From the NCBI RefSeq assembly GCF_003347605.1, contig NZ_QDFZ01000004.1, positions 62,001 to 126,000 on the forward strand: a DNA stretch of 64,000 nt, in the 5' to 3' direction. The notes under the pieces were generated by a model. That model was given only the letters and a program-made list of their open reading frames with translations, made no database searches and was not told where the DNA came from. Source of the stretch: Chryseobacterium sp. KLBC 52 (lineage in GTDB: Bacteria > Bacteroidota > Bacteroidia > Flavobacteriales > Weeksellaceae). A program made the translations under genes and the position numbers. Of this stretch, positions 33,776-42,975 are shown one piece after another. How positions within the stretch are numbered: the first letter of the stretch is position 1; every line of letters begins with the position of its first letter.

Positions 33776-34884
33776 AATTGATTCAAAAATAGTTTTTTTA
33801 CAGATTCCAGATATTGTGTTCCAAATTTCTGATCAGGTTCTAAGTGATTTCCTTCAGCCCATTCATTCCATGCATTAATGAAAATAAAATTCTCATCTTC
33901 AGAATAAGGATTGAAATCTGACTTAATTTTTGAAAGCCAGTCTCCAAAATACTCAGGTGTAGAGTTCTCAAGTATCAGAGTAGGATTCGTACCTCTTCTG
34001 GATGTATTATCCCATCCTGGAACAAGAGAAGGATAAAGTTTGAAATCAAAATCCTTCAGATGCTTTAAATGCTCTCCCATCCATTTATAGGGGACTTTAT
34101 TGTGGATGTTCTCTATCTTTTTTTCAGTGAAAGTATTCTTTACACGGTCTATAATACCTGGTTTAGGTTTTCTTTTCCTTTCCTGAATCTCTTTGAACAC
34201 GCTTTTTCTGCGTACACCAAAAGGTTCAAAATCAATTGCAGCATCAAAACCTTCAACTAATTGATCCCAGTCTTTTTGATATGAAAAAACCATATGGCAT
34301 ATATACAGTTCCAAGCCCACTGTTTTTGCTTTTTCCCGCCAACATTTGATTGTTTCCTGTACATTGGGCAAAATATTAGGTTTATAAATGACAATGATAG
34401 GTTTATTGTTTACTTTGATATATCTTTCATCCATGAAGATTGGAAGCAAAAAATCGATATGATCTTCGTTGTCATGAACGGAATATTTCTGCTCAATTAA
34501 AACTTCCTGATCATTCCCATCCCAGCGTCTGGTCCAGTTTTCATTTGCCCAGCAAAGCATAAAAGGAAGATCTTCTTTAGGATTTTTTAATTTTCTGTCG
34601 ATAGGTTCATTCATTAATCTTTTACCATTAAACCAGTAATGGTAGTAACAAAACCCATAAATTCCGTATTGCTTAGCCAATAATTCTTGCGCTATTCTTG
34701 CCTCTTCAAGTCTTAGATCGTAAAAACCGAGATCTGAAGGCAGGTGCGGCTGATAATGGTTTTCAAATAGTGGTTTTGCTTTTGTGACGTTAGTCCACTC
34801 TGTAAAACCTTTTCCCCACCATTCATCATTTTCAGGGAACGGATGAAATTGTGGTAAATGAATGGCGATTGGTCTTATTTTCAT
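33772..34884 (-). CDS. WbsX-like glycan protein (second tandem copy)
   Basis: 370 residues. It has the same motifs as its neighbour: IAIHLPQFHPFPENDEWWG, KGFTEWTNVTKAKPLF, CYYHYWFNGKRLMNEP, LCWANENWTRRWDG and AWNEWAEGNHLEPD. The two share the framework but differ in the middle, so they probably act on different residues of the glycan. No signal peptide is seen, so a cytoplasmic role before export fits. Confidence 0.88.
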   Translation of the reverse strand: MKIRPIAIHLPQFHPFPENDEWWGKGFTEWTNVTKAKPLFENHYQPHLPSDLGFYDLRLEEARIAQELLAKQYGIYGFCYYHYWFNGKRLMNEPIDRKLKNPKEDLPFMLCWANENWTRRWDGNDQEVLIEQKYSVHDNEDHIDFLLPIFMDERYIKVNNKPIIVIYKPNILPNVQETIKCWREKAKTVGLELYICHMVFSYQKDWDQLVEGFDAAIDFEPFGVRRKSVFKEIQERKRKPKPGIIDRVKNTFTEKKIENIHNKVPYKWMGEHLKHLKDFDFKLYPSLVPGWDNTSRRGTNPTLILENSTPEYFGDWLSKIKSDFNPYSEDENFIFINAWNEWAEGNHLEPDQKFGTQYLESVKKLFLNQL

Positions 34885-34899
34885 ATTGATGTGCTTAAA

Positions 34900-36399
34900 T
34901 TATCTATTAAATAAATATTTTATCGTTTGTTTCCAGGGTTGAATTTTTACCCATGAGGGATTATCAAAAGATAATGCTATGACTTTTAATTTTGAAAAAA
35001 ATCCTAGCCGGTTTGTATACGAATAATGATTGGTTAGTTTTGACTCAATAACTGATACTAATTCTTCATCTCTACCATCCACATACTTTTCGTCGTTAGG
35101 GAGAGTTCGGATATTATGTTGTTTGTTTTTACAAGAATCCTTAATCTCTGTTAGTTTTTTGTTCCAACCTTGTGATGAATAGTTCTCCTGTAAATATGTT
35201 AATTGTTGTCTGGTGATGAGGTTCCTGTAATTTTTATCTGAGATCATCATCTCTACTTCTAACTCCCAGTTTTTCAAATCTTTCGGGTAGAATATTCCTT
35301 TTTCCTTATTATCATCAAAAACCTTATATACACTTGCCGGATTATAATGCAGTACAAAAGGAACTCCTGCCATTGCTGGTTCCAGAAGTGATGTGAAAGA
35401 TGGTATAGGAAAACCTTCTAAATATAAGTCTGCATTTTCAATATATTGGTTAATCTCTCTTGTAGGATGAATGAAAATTAATCGTTCGTGTACATAAATT
35501 TTCCTGTTGGGATTATGGAGTTCAATACCTACGATAGTAAAGATAACATGTTCAAATTTTTCTACAATTTTTAATGCTTCCTGATAGAAATTATATTCCT
35601 GATTAGGCTCATATTTCGATTCTCTGCCGATTGAAATAATATTGAATGTATTTTTCTCCGTCTTTTTTAATGAATATGATTCATCTACAGGTATTGGCAA
35701 GAAGAACTGGTCTTGCACAGGAATATTTCTGTTTTTAGAATCTTTTAAAATATTTGATTCTCTTATCTGAAGCAAAAAATCTGTAACAGGTGCACCCAGC
35801 CAATAAGTATGCTCAGCATGATTGAGAAAAAAAACAGGACTTTTTAATTTATTGGAAGAAAAGATCATTGACGGAATTACATCATGCGGATGAATATGCA
35901 GAATAATTCTACTGAAATTATTTTCTTTTAAAGTATCTACTATTTTTTGTGATTTTTCAATAATGTTTAGCTTCTGATCATAAGTAAATACATTATTATC
36001 TATTTTATATTGATAGGATCTGGCTATTTCAGAAATCTCCTGAAAATTCTGCCAGGTGCTCATCAGATAATGTTTACTGTTTTTATCATTTTCCATCCAG
36101 CTGAAAATAAGTTTTGAATGTCCTCCAATATTGCTTATTTCAGAAAAAAGATGCAATGTTTTATCCTCTGTGGTATCTTGAATATGTACGTCCTCAAAAT
36201 CTAAATTTTTAAGAGCAATATTTCTGATAATTGATTCGAAACAATTAGAGGTGTAATATCCCGGAAAATTATACCATGCTGAATATGATATTTTTTCTAT
36301 ATACATCAAACAATCATTAAACTTCTCTTCGTCAAAAAGAAGTTTAGCAATTTTTAATGTTTTAAGGAAATATTTTTTATTCTCTAATAGTCTTGACAT
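34900..36399 (-). CDS. GT-B type glycosyltransferase, large
   Basis: 499 residues. An N-terminal helical region of about 90 residues precedes GGHSKLIFSWMEND, ILHIHPHDVIPSMIF and LNHAEHTYWLGAP. The C-terminal nucleotide-sugar half has FNIISIGRESKYEPNQEY, IFTIVGIEL, and ENADLYLEGFPIPSFTSLLE followed by AMAGVPFVLHYN. This is a glycosyltransferase group 1-like fold. The family number and donor are uncertain. It lies 4 bases after the aminotransferase gene. Confidence 0.8.
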   Translation of the reverse strand: MSRLLENKKYFLKTLKIAKLLFDEEKFNDCLMYIEKISYSAWYNFPGYYTSNCFESIIRNIALKNLDFEDVHIQDTTEDKTLHLFSEISNIGGHSKLIFSWMENDKNSKHYLMSTWQNFQEISEIARSYQYKIDNNVFTYDQKLNIIEKSQKIVDTLKENNFSRIILHIHPHDVIPSMIFSSNKLKSPVFFLNHAEHTYWLGAPVTDFLLQIRESNILKDSKNRNIPVQDQFFLPIPVDESYSLKKTEKNTFNIISIGRESKYEPNQEYNFYQEALKIVEKFEHVIFTIVGIELHNPNRKIYVHERLIFIHPTREINQYIENADLYLEGFPIPSFTSLLEPAMAGVPFVLHYNPASVYKVFDDNKEKGIFYPKDLKNWELEVEMMISDKNYRNLITRQQLTYLQENYSSQGWNKKLTEIKDSCKNKQHNIRTLPNDEKYVDGRDEELVSVIESKLTNHYSYTNRLGFFSKLKVIALSFDNPSWVKIQPWKQTIKYLFNR

Positions 36400-36402
36400 G
36401 GA

Positions 36403-37503
36403 CTAAAACTTATTTATAATCTCAATAATTTTATTTATTTCTTCAGTATCCATAACAGGAGAAATTGGTAGACTCAATACTTCAGCATGAATCTTCTCAC
36501 TGATTGGAAAAGAAAGATCATTCCAGACTTTATATGCTTCTTGCTTATGAGGAGGAATAGGATAATGAATTAGAGTCTGAACTCCATTTTCTGTAAGATA
36601 AGACTGCAGTTCATCTCTTCTTTCGGAGCGGATAACAAATACATGCCAAACATGTTCATTTTCATCAACAGGATATTCTGGGAGAATGACTGCTGGGCTT
36701 TTTATTTCGTGAATAAAACGTTTTGCAATCTCCCTTCTTATTTTATTTTCGTTGTCAATATACTTTAATTTAATATCCAAAACGGCGGCCTGAATTTCAT
36801 CAAGTCTGGAATTTAAACCTTTATATATATTTACATATTTTTGATTGGAACCATAATTGGCCAAAGCTCTGATGGCTTTCATCAAATCATCATCATTAGT
36901 GGTTACGGCACCTGCATCGCCCAAGGCTCCTAAATTTTTTCCCGGATAAAAGCTGAAACCAGCTGCATCCCCGAGATTCCCCGATTTTATTCCATTCCAT
37001 TCTGCCCCGATTGCCTGAGCATTATCTTCTATAATTTTTAGATTATGCTTTCTTGCAATTTCTTTAAGTGAATCAGAGAATACAATTCTGCCCTGAAGGT
37101 GAACAATAAGAATACCCTTGGTTTTTGCAGTGATTTTTTCTTCAATTTTTGAGATGTCAATATTATATGTGTTAATTTCCGGTTCTACCAAAACAGGAAT
37201 TAATCCATTATCTGAAATAGCTAAAATAGAAGCAATATAAGTATTGGAGGGAACAATAATTTCATCTCCGATATTTATTACTCCTAATTCTATATAGGCT
37301 CTTAAAATGAGCCTTAAAGCATCCAAACCATTGGCAACACCAATAGTATGTTTGACTCCGATATAATCTGAAAGATTTTTTTCGAAGCTTGAAAGCTGAC
37401 CTCCCATAAGATACCATCCGGAGCGAAAGACTTCTAAAAGTTTGGCTTCTATCTCGTTTTGATATTGTAAGTTTACCTTTTGTAAATCAAGAAATTTAAT
37501 CAT
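36403..37503 (-). CDS. DegT/DnrJ/EryC1 sugar aminotransferase (FdtB/QdtB type)
   Basis: 366 residues. PLP-dependent fold type I with PLP Lys189 in [15 protein letters not shown], the Asp160/Gln163 pair in [13 protein letters not shown], and the substrate loop [10 protein letters not shown]. FdtB and QdtB convert dTDP-3-keto-6-deoxyhexose to the 3-amino sugar using glutamate. The two ketoisomerase-like genes three and four genes away support that reaction. The sequence alone does not tell Fuc3N from Qui3N. It is 4 bases from the FemAB-like gene. Confidence 0.9.
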   Translation of the reverse strand: MIKFLDLQKVNLQYQNEIEAKLLEVFRSGWYLMGGQLSSFEKNLSDYIGVKHTIGVANGLDALRLILRAYIELGVINIGDEIIVPSNTYIASILAISDNGLIPVLVEPEINTYNIDISKIEEKITAKTKGILIVHLQGRIVFSDSLKEIARKHNLKIIEDNAQAIGAEWNGIKSGNLGDAAGFSFYPGKNLGALGDAGAVTTNDDDLMKAIRALANYGSNQKYVNIYKGLNSRLDEIQAAVLDIKLKYIDNENKIRREIAKRFIHEIKSPAVILPEYPVDENEHVWHVFVIRSERRDELQSYLTENGVQTLIHYPIPPHKQEAYKVWNDLSFPISEKIHAEVLSLPISPVMDTEEINKIIEIINKF

Positions 37504-37506
37504 AGT

Positions 37507-38439
37507 TTAAAGTTTAATTGAATAAAAGTCTAAGGCAATTCCCCTTGCTCCCATGTTTTCTTTCTGCTGAATTAGTCCTTCATTTAAATATTTACCCTGG
37601 TTTTCTGTGGAAATTCCAAAACTGTAATATTTTCGGTCGTTGAATTTTTCCAAAAGAAAATGATTGATAAAATCCAATGCGCCTGCTTTCCTTCCTTCTG
37701 ATGAGGCTGCCATATACTGCGTATGAATGGTATTTCCAAAATCAAAAATAACAATACCAGCCAAAATCCTGCCATCCTGATTGGCTTCGAAAAGTCTTAT
37801 GTTTTCGGGGAATTTTTCTTTTAAAAGAGTGATTTCCTCTGCTGTATGTACTGGTTTTGTATCAAATTTCTGAAGGACAGAGGAAAGTAAACTCCAATAT
37901 TCTTCGAAGTTTGTATTTTCTGTAACTCTTACATTATTTTCTTTGCACTTTCTTACGAGTTGTCTTTTTGTTTCTGAAAATCGGATCGGATGAGAAAGAT
38001 CGATAACAGATGAAATATCTCTTCTGAAAAGATTGGCATCATTCCGAAAAAGTGCATACAAATCTTCTTCAGCAGGATATTTATGAAAAATATGAGGAAT
38101 CGCCTTGTATATTATTTCATTAAAAGAAAGATCAGAATAGTATTTCTTTATTTCATTAAAAATTTCCAGCACTTCACTGGCTTTTATGGCATATGATACA
38201 ATTAATGACCCAAAAGTCAAACCACCATGAGAAATAATTTGTCTTTCGGATTCGTTAGCAGGTAGCACTGCTGCAATTTTATTATTTTTAAAAATTAGAA
38301 GTGAATGGTCTTTGAAACGATCAGAGTGATACTCCATAAAATCCCTATCAAAAAAGAAAAGTCCGTTTTTACTTTCTATGATGAATTGATTCCATTCATC
38401 ATAATACTCTTTTCTGTACTTTTTTATTTCAATAGCCAT
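37507..38439 (-). CDS. FemAB/GNAT-like acyltransferase
   Basis: 310 residues. Two GNAT-like halves: an N-terminal one with YDEWNQFIIESKNGLFFFDR and a C-terminal one with GRILAGIVIFDFGNTIHTQY and YMAASSEGRKAGALDFINHF. This is the pattern of the FemAB-like and PF13480-type acetyltransferases. In this position it is a candidate for transferring an acyl or aminoacyl group to the amino sugar or the glycan (inference). It is cytoplasmic. Confidence 0.75.
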   Translation of the reverse strand: MAIEIKKYRKEYYDEWNQFIIESKNGLFFFDRDFMEYHSDRFKDHSLLIFKNNKIAAVLPANESERQIISHGGLTFGSLIVSYAIKASEVLEIFNEIKKYYSDLSFNEIIYKAIPHIFHKYPAEEDLYALFRNDANLFRRDISSVIDLSHPIRFSETKRQLVRKCKENNVRVTENTNFEEYWSLLSSVLQKFDTKPVHTAEEITLLKEKFPENIRLFEANQDGRILAGIVIFDFGNTIHTQYMAASSEGRKAGALDFINHFLLEKFNDRKYYSFGISTENQGKYLNEGLIQQKENMGARGIALDFYSIKL

Positions 38440-38440
38440 C

Positions 38441-39307
38441 TTATAAGTTTATGGACATGATTATATTAGAATCTGTAGAATTCTGTTTTACAAAACCTGC
38501 TTTCTCATAAGCTTTTATAGCTCTTGTATTTTCTGCTATAACCTTTAGATATAGGCTTTTTAAATTAAACTCTTTCTTAGCAAATTTAAAAATGTGTTTA
38601 AAAATTTCAGCACTTAATCCTTTTCCCCAATATTCCTTTTCTCCGATATATCCGAAATACTCGGCAGATCTATCATCAAGATTTATATTTTTAAGTCCGG
38701 CAACTCCGATAATAGTATTGTTGTACTGGATGCCTTTGACCCAATATGCAGAATTTTGATTAAGTGAAGCAAACCATTTTTGTTGATCATCTTTTGAAAA
38801 ATCAGGAGTGCTTGTTAAATGTTTAATTTCCGGTTCATTGAGCCAATCCCAGGATTTATTAAGTATTTCCGGAGTATATTCTACAAGGGTAAGTTGACGA
38901 AAACTTAAGAAGTCCTCATAATCTCTTATATAGTCTTTTTCATTATAAGTATGTGAAGCGAGCACAAGACAAATAGCTCCAGAAGAAAAATTAATTTCTG
39001 AAGCCCAGATCCCGGGAGGAATATGCAATCCTAAATCAGGACGGTTAAGAAAAACCTGTCGCTTAAATTTTCCATCATCTAAAGAAACTTCAAAACTGCC
39101 ACTTGCTGCAATCAGGAATTGGTGACATTCTTTGTGGGAATGAGCTCCTCTGCTTTCACCTCCGGCAATATCATATAAATAGAAAACTCTTTTTACATTA
39201 AATGGAAAAGATGAATGGTTTTCAACCACTGTAAGGTTCCCTTCATCAAAACTGATTTTTCCTAAATCAATAACATTACAGTCAAATACAGAAATATTAT
39301 TTTTCAT
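38441..39307 (-). CDS. fusion: WxcM/FdtA-type 3,4-ketoisomerase cupin plus GNAT acetyltransferase
   Basis: 288 residues. Residues 1-132 are an FdtA-like cupin with RGAHSHKECHQFLIAASGSF; His56 and His58 correspond to the two active-site His of FdtA. Residues about 139-288 are a GNAT domain with YWGKGLSAEIFKHIF (acetyl-CoA loop) and NTRAIKAYEKAGF. The fusion suggests one polypeptide that isomerises dTDP-4-keto-6-deoxyglucose and later acylates the 3-amino group. FdtD-type bifunctional enzymes do this with a different (beta-helix) acetyltransferase. The start overlaps the preceding gene by 11 bases. Confidence 0.85.
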   Translation of the reverse strand: MKNNISVFDCNVIDLGKISFDEGNLTVVENHSSFPFNVKRVFYLYDIAGGESRGAHSHKECHQFLIAASGSFEVSLDDGKFKRQVFLNRPDLGLHIPPGIWASEINFSSGAICLVLASHTYNEKDYIRDYEDFLSFRQLTLVEYTPEILNKSWDWLNEPEIKHLTSTPDFSKDDQQKWFASLNQNSAYWVKGIQYNNTIIGVAGLKNINLDDRSAEYFGYIGEKEYWGKGLSAEIFKHIFKFAKKEFNLKSLYLKVIAENTRAIKAYEKAGFVKQNSTDSNIIMSINL

Positions 39308-39698
39308 CAGCCAGTATTTTAAATTCTTCGAAATCTCTTATATAATCATTTTCATTGTATTCTCTGTCAGATACAATAAGAGCTAGTGAGTTGGTTGAAA
39401 AGTTTTCCAGTCTTCGCCAAAACATTTTAGGAATATATAGACCATAATAAGATCTGTTTAAGGAAAATCTTTGTTCCTCCTTTCCATTATGGATTATAAC
39501 ATCAAAACTTCCTGAAAGCGCAATAATAAATTCCTGCTGTTCTTTGAAGGCATGGCTTCCCCTAACTTCTCCGCCGGGAACATCATATACCCAGTATGTT
39601 CTCTTTATTTCAAAAGGCAATTGATTAGGATGTTCAAAAAAGGATAAGTTTCCTCTTTTATCATATATTTTAGGAAGTTCTATTATTTTCGGTATCAT
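39297..39698 (-). CDS. WxcM/FdtA-like cupin with His51 replaced by Phe
   Basis: 133 residues, the length of FdtA-type dTDP-4-keto-6-deoxyglucose ketoisomerases. The single cupin fold has IKRTYWVYDVPGGEVRGSH and AFKEQQEFIIALSGSF. His49 of the usual HxH pair is present, but position 51 is Phe. The remaining family core (SLNRSYYGLYIPKMFW) is kept. It may have another regiochemistry, act with the fused cupin next door, or be a non-catalytic partner. It overlaps the ABC ATPase gene by 4 bases. Confidence 0.85.
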   Translation of the reverse strand: MIPKIIELPKIYDKRGNLSFFEHPNQLPFEIKRTYWVYDVPGGEVRGSHAFKEQQEFIIALSGSFDVIIHNGKEEQRFSLNRSYYGLYIPKMFWRRLENFSTNSLALIVSDREYNENDYIRDFEEFKILADEK

Positions 39699-40951
39699 GG
39701 CGTTTGTACTTTGTATTCAAAAGTGGGTCTTGTTACTCCGGGATAAATATGCATCATTGTTCCAACTTTTACATTTTCTACCTCAAATCCAATAAAGTTG
39801 TCAATCCCAAACAAAAGAATTTTTTGATCCTGTCCAAAATAGAGTTTGAAATAATAATTTCCTGCATTTAAAAGTCCGGCAGGTATATCAAATTCTACAA
39901 TATATTCTCCAATTTTTGAATCACTATTAGAGACAGGGTTTCCAACATGGAAAATTATCAACTCTTCATAATTTTTCAATTCAAATGTTGTATCAAGTGT
40001 AATATTGGGGCAATAATTCTGGAATACAAGTTTTACGTGTACTCCGGAATCAATATCTAATAATTCTCCTTTGATAGGAGTTACGAGAAATTCTTTTATT
40101 CTGATATTTTCATTACCAATGGCTTCGTCAAGGTTGCCATTGTAAATGTAAGAGCTTTCTGTTGCACTGCTTTTTTGATATTCTATGATAGTACTAAGTA
40201 TATCACCTTGGTAATTAATCTGACCCTGGTTTAAAAGGATTCCTTTTGAACATAATTCTTTAACGGCAGTCATATTATGACTTACAAAAAGAATAGTTCG
40301 TCCTTCTCCTCTCGTTACATCATTCATTTTACCAAGACATTTTTTCTGAAATTCTGAATCTCCCACCGCTAAAACTTCATCTACGATTAGTATTTCAGAC
40401 TCTAAATGAGCTGCTACTGCAAACGCCAGACGAACATACATTCCTGAAGAATACCTTTTTACAGGAGTATCTATATATCTTTCAACACCGGAAAAATCTA
40501 CAATCTCATCAAACTTCCTTTTGATCTCCTTTCTTGTCATTCCTAAAATAGCTCCATTAAGGAAAACATTTTCTCTTCCCGTCATTTCAGGGTGAAATCC
40601 TGTTCCTACCTCAAGCAGAGATGCTATTCTTCCGTTGGTATATATCTTTCCTGTAGTGGGCTTTGTAACTTTACTTAAAACCTTAAGCAAAGTTGATTTT
40701 CCAGCACCATTTCTGCCGATAATTCCGACAGCATCACCTTGTTCGATTTCAAAATCAATATCACGAAGAGACCATACATAGTCTGATAATCCTTTTGTCG
40801 TTCTGTCATTGGCCTCCCCAATTTTAAGATAAGGATCTTCTTTTCCTCTTACTTTATGCCAGAACCTGTTAAGGTCATGAGACAGAGTACCTGTCCCGAC
40901 TTGTCCCAGGCGATATTGTTTGGATATATTTTCTGCTTTTAAAGACAGCAT
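39695..40951 (-). CDS. wzt: polysaccharide ABC transporter ATP-binding protein with glycan-binding tail (Wzt)
   Basis: 418 residues from the ATG at 40951; a longer TTG or ATG reading to 40993 lacks similarity to the family. Walker A GRNGAGKST is at 79-87, the signature KRYSSGMYVRLAFAVAAH and Walker B ILIVDEVLAVGD follow. Residues about 270-418 form a C-terminal beta-sandwich domain, like the Wzt C-terminal domain that recognises the modified end of the glycan. With Wzm it exports the completed polysaccharide across the inner membrane. Confidence 0.93.
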   Translation of the reverse strand: MLSLKAENISKQYRLGQVGTGTLSHDLNRFWHKVRGKEDPYLKIGEANDRTTKGLSDYVWSLRDIDFEIEQGDAVGIIGRNGAGKSTLLKVLSKVTKPTTGKIYTNGRIASLLEVGTGFHPEMTGRENVFLNGAILGMTRKEIKRKFDEIVDFSGVERYIDTPVKRYSSGMYVRLAFAVAAHLESEILIVDEVLAVGDSEFQKKCLGKMNDVTRGEGRTILFVSHNMTAVKELCSKGILLNQGQINYQGDILSTIIEYQKSSATESSYIYNGNLDEAIGNENIRIKEFLVTPIKGELLDIDSGVHVKLVFQNYCPNITLDTTFELKNYEELIIFHVGNPVSNSDSKIGEYIVEFDIPAGLLNAGNYYFKLYFGQDQKILLFGIDNFIGFEVENVKVGTMMHIYPGVTRPTFEYKVQTP

Positions 40952-40996
40952 ATTCTTAAATGATTTAAAATTAATAAAAAAGTTTACCAACAAAGG

Positions 40997-41845
40997 TTAT
41001 ACAGTATCCATAAAGGTTTTTTCGACCTTATTGAAAACAACAATTCCTATCATTAAAAGGATAAGAATAATAACCGTACTAATTCCCAGCATGGCAGGAG
41101 AAAAGTCTCCAACGCCTATCCAAGCATATTTAAAACATTCAAAAATACCTGTTAAAGGATTATAATAAGCCAGTTTTTTAAAAAATCCCGGTAATGAGGA
41201 AACAGGATATATGACTGGAGTTGCATACATATATAAACTTACACCAAAGCCCAATAGCATTGCAAGATCTTTATACTTTGTAGTCAGCGAAGAAAAGATC
41301 ATCCCAACTCCTAATGCAAAAAGTGCCATTAAGAATATTAGGAAAGGAGTTGCAAGAATCCAGATATTAGGATGAACTTCTCCTTTACTATAATAATATG
41401 CCCAGGCAAGAATAAACAAAATAAGCTGTACACCAAACCGCATCAGATTGGAGATGACAATAGATAATGGAGTAACCAGTCTCGGGAAATATACTTTCCC
41501 GAAGATTCCTGCATTTCCGGTGAAAGTAGAGGAGGTGGCCAATAATGATGAAGAAAAGTAATTCCAGAGAGTAACTCCAGCCAGATAGAAAAGGAGTGGC
41601 GGAGCTCCGTCTGTAGGTAATTTGGCAATCCTTCCAAAAATAACCAGATAGACAATGGTAGTTAAAATGGGATTAATAAAAAACCAGATTGGGCCCAAAA
41701 TAGTCTGCTTAAAGCTGGATACAAAATCTCTTTTTACAAACATATAAACAAGATCTTTGTATCTCCAGACTTCTTTTAGCTTCAAGTCAAATAACGAATG
41801 ATCTGCATCAATCGTCTCTGTCCACTTCTGTTGTGGTTCATTCAT
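40997..41845 (-). CDS. wzm: polysaccharide ABC transporter permease (Wzm)
   Basis: 282 residues from the ATG at 41845. A TTG at 41863 would lengthen it, but it sits inside a -7 box. Six membrane helices with the ABC-2 type permease pattern: VYMFVKRDFVSSFKQTILGP, IWFFINPILTTIVYLVIFG, and SLYMYATPVIYPVSSLP. It is the first gene of the long export and modification operon and forms the channel with Wzt. Confidence 0.92.
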   Translation of the reverse strand: MNEPQQKWTETIDADHSLFDLKLKEVWRYKDLVYMFVKRDFVSSFKQTILGPIWFFINPILTTIVYLVIFGRIAKLPTDGAPPLLFYLAGVTLWNYFSSSLLATSSTFTGNAGIFGKVYFPRLVTPLSIVISNLMRFGVQLILFILAWAYYYSKGEVHPNIWILATPFLIFLMALFALGVGMIFSSLTTKYKDLAMLLGFGVSLYMYATPVIYPVSSLPGFFKKLAYYNPLTGIFECFKYAWIGVGDFSPAMLGISTVIILILLMIGIVVFNKVEKTFMDTV

Positions 41846-41860
41846 CTGTGTAAGTTTTTG

Positions 41861-41868
41861 CAAATTTA
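41861..41868 (-). promoter_or_regulatory. -7 promoter box of the wzm-led operon
   Basis: TAAATTTG on the minus strand, 16 bases before the wzm ATG. It follows the rfbA terminator at 41967-41994, so the export genes start as a separate transcription unit. Confidence 0.55.
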
Positions 41869-41966
41869 TAATAATTAATTCTTACCGTATCTCTTAGTTT
41901 ATGAATTTTCATAGTCAATAAAACTAAAAATCAACAACTAATATATTGATATTTGACGGTATGAAC

Positions 41967-41994
41967 AAAAACTATTGGCCATAAAGCCAATAGT
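41967..41994 (-). terminator. terminator after rfbA
   Basis: Perfect 9-bp stem ACTATTGGC (41971-41979) with GCCAATAGT (41986-41994). Read on the minus strand it ends in TTTTTG. It separates ugd-rfbB-rfbA from the wzm operon. Confidence 0.8.
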
Positions 41995-42019
41995 CTATGA
42001 ATTTTATAAATTATAATTG

Positions 42020-42883
42020 TTATTTTCCGATAAGTTGTTTCAGATATTCGCCATATCCGCTTTTGCCATATTTGGTAGCAGTTTCAAGAAGTTTTTCTTC
42101 ATCAATGAATTTGTTTCTGAAGGCAATTTCTTCAATACAGCCAATTTTAAATCCTTGTCTTTTTTCAATAACACTTACAAATTCTGAAGCGTCATGAAGA
42201 GAATCAAAAGTTCCTGTATCCAGCCATGCAGTTCCTCTGTTGAGAACAGCTACTTCAAGTTTCCCGCTATTTAAGTAAACATTGTTGATATCTGTGATTT
42301 CCAGCTCACCTCTCGCAGAAGGTTTGATATTTTTCGCAATTTCCACTACATTATTATCATAAAAATACAGACCGGGAACAGCATAATTTGACTTAGGATT
42401 TAAAGGCTTTTCTTCAATAGAAACGGCTTTCAGGTTTTTGTCAAATTCCACTACACCGTATCTTTCAGGGTCTGCAACGTGATAAGCGAAAACAACTCCT
42501 CCTTCCGGATTGGTTTTGTTTTTCAGTAAAGTTCCCATTTCGGAACCATAGAAAATATTATCTCCCAGTACCAGTGCGGCCGGATCGTTGCCAATAAACT
42601 GTTCACCAAGGATAAATGCTTGTGCTAACCCATCCGGGCTTGGCTGAACAACATATTCTATATTACAGCCAATTTGTGAGCCGTCGCCCAAAAGCTTGAT
42701 AAAACCTGCCTGATCATGGGGAGTAGTGATGATCAAAATATCTTTAATTCCCGCTAGAAGCAATGTGGAAAGCGGATAATAGATCATGGGTTTGTCGTAA
42801 ACAGGCATCAGCTGCTTGCTTACTGCAATGGTAAGAGGGTAAAGTCTTGTTCCGGAACCTCCGGCTAATATTATTCCTTTCAT
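42020..42883 (-). CDS. rfbA: glucose-1-phosphate thymidylyltransferase
   Basis: 287 residues. Nucleotidyltransferase with the signature [11 protein letters not shown] (8-18), then [15 protein letters not shown] and [24 protein letters not shown] and [16 protein letters not shown]. It makes dTDP-glucose from dTTP and glucose-1-phosphate, the first step for all dTDP-6-deoxyhexoses. It follows rfbB after about 90 bases and ends the ugd-rfbB-rfbA block. Confidence 0.96.
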   Translation of the reverse strand: MKGIILAGGSGTRLYPLTIAVSKQLMPVYDKPMIYYPLSTLLLAGIKDILIITTPHDQAGFIKLLGDGSQIGCNIEYVVQPSPDGLAQAFILGEQFIGNDPAALVLGDNIFYGSEMGTLLKNKTNPEGGVVFAYHVADPERYGVVEFDKNLKAVSIEEKPLNPKSNYAVPGLYFYDNNVVEIAKNIKPSARGELEITDINNVYLNSGKLEVAVLNRGTAWLDTGTFDSLHDASEFVSVIEKRQGFKIGCIEEIAFRNKFIDEEKLLETATKYGKSGYGEYLKQLIGK

Positions 42884-42975
42884 GTTTTGGTGCGTTTTGC
42901 GCTTATTTCTTTTGTGTTGTGAGTTGAATTTCTGTTGAGTACAAAGGCTTTTATTTCCCTGTTATCTCAATATAT

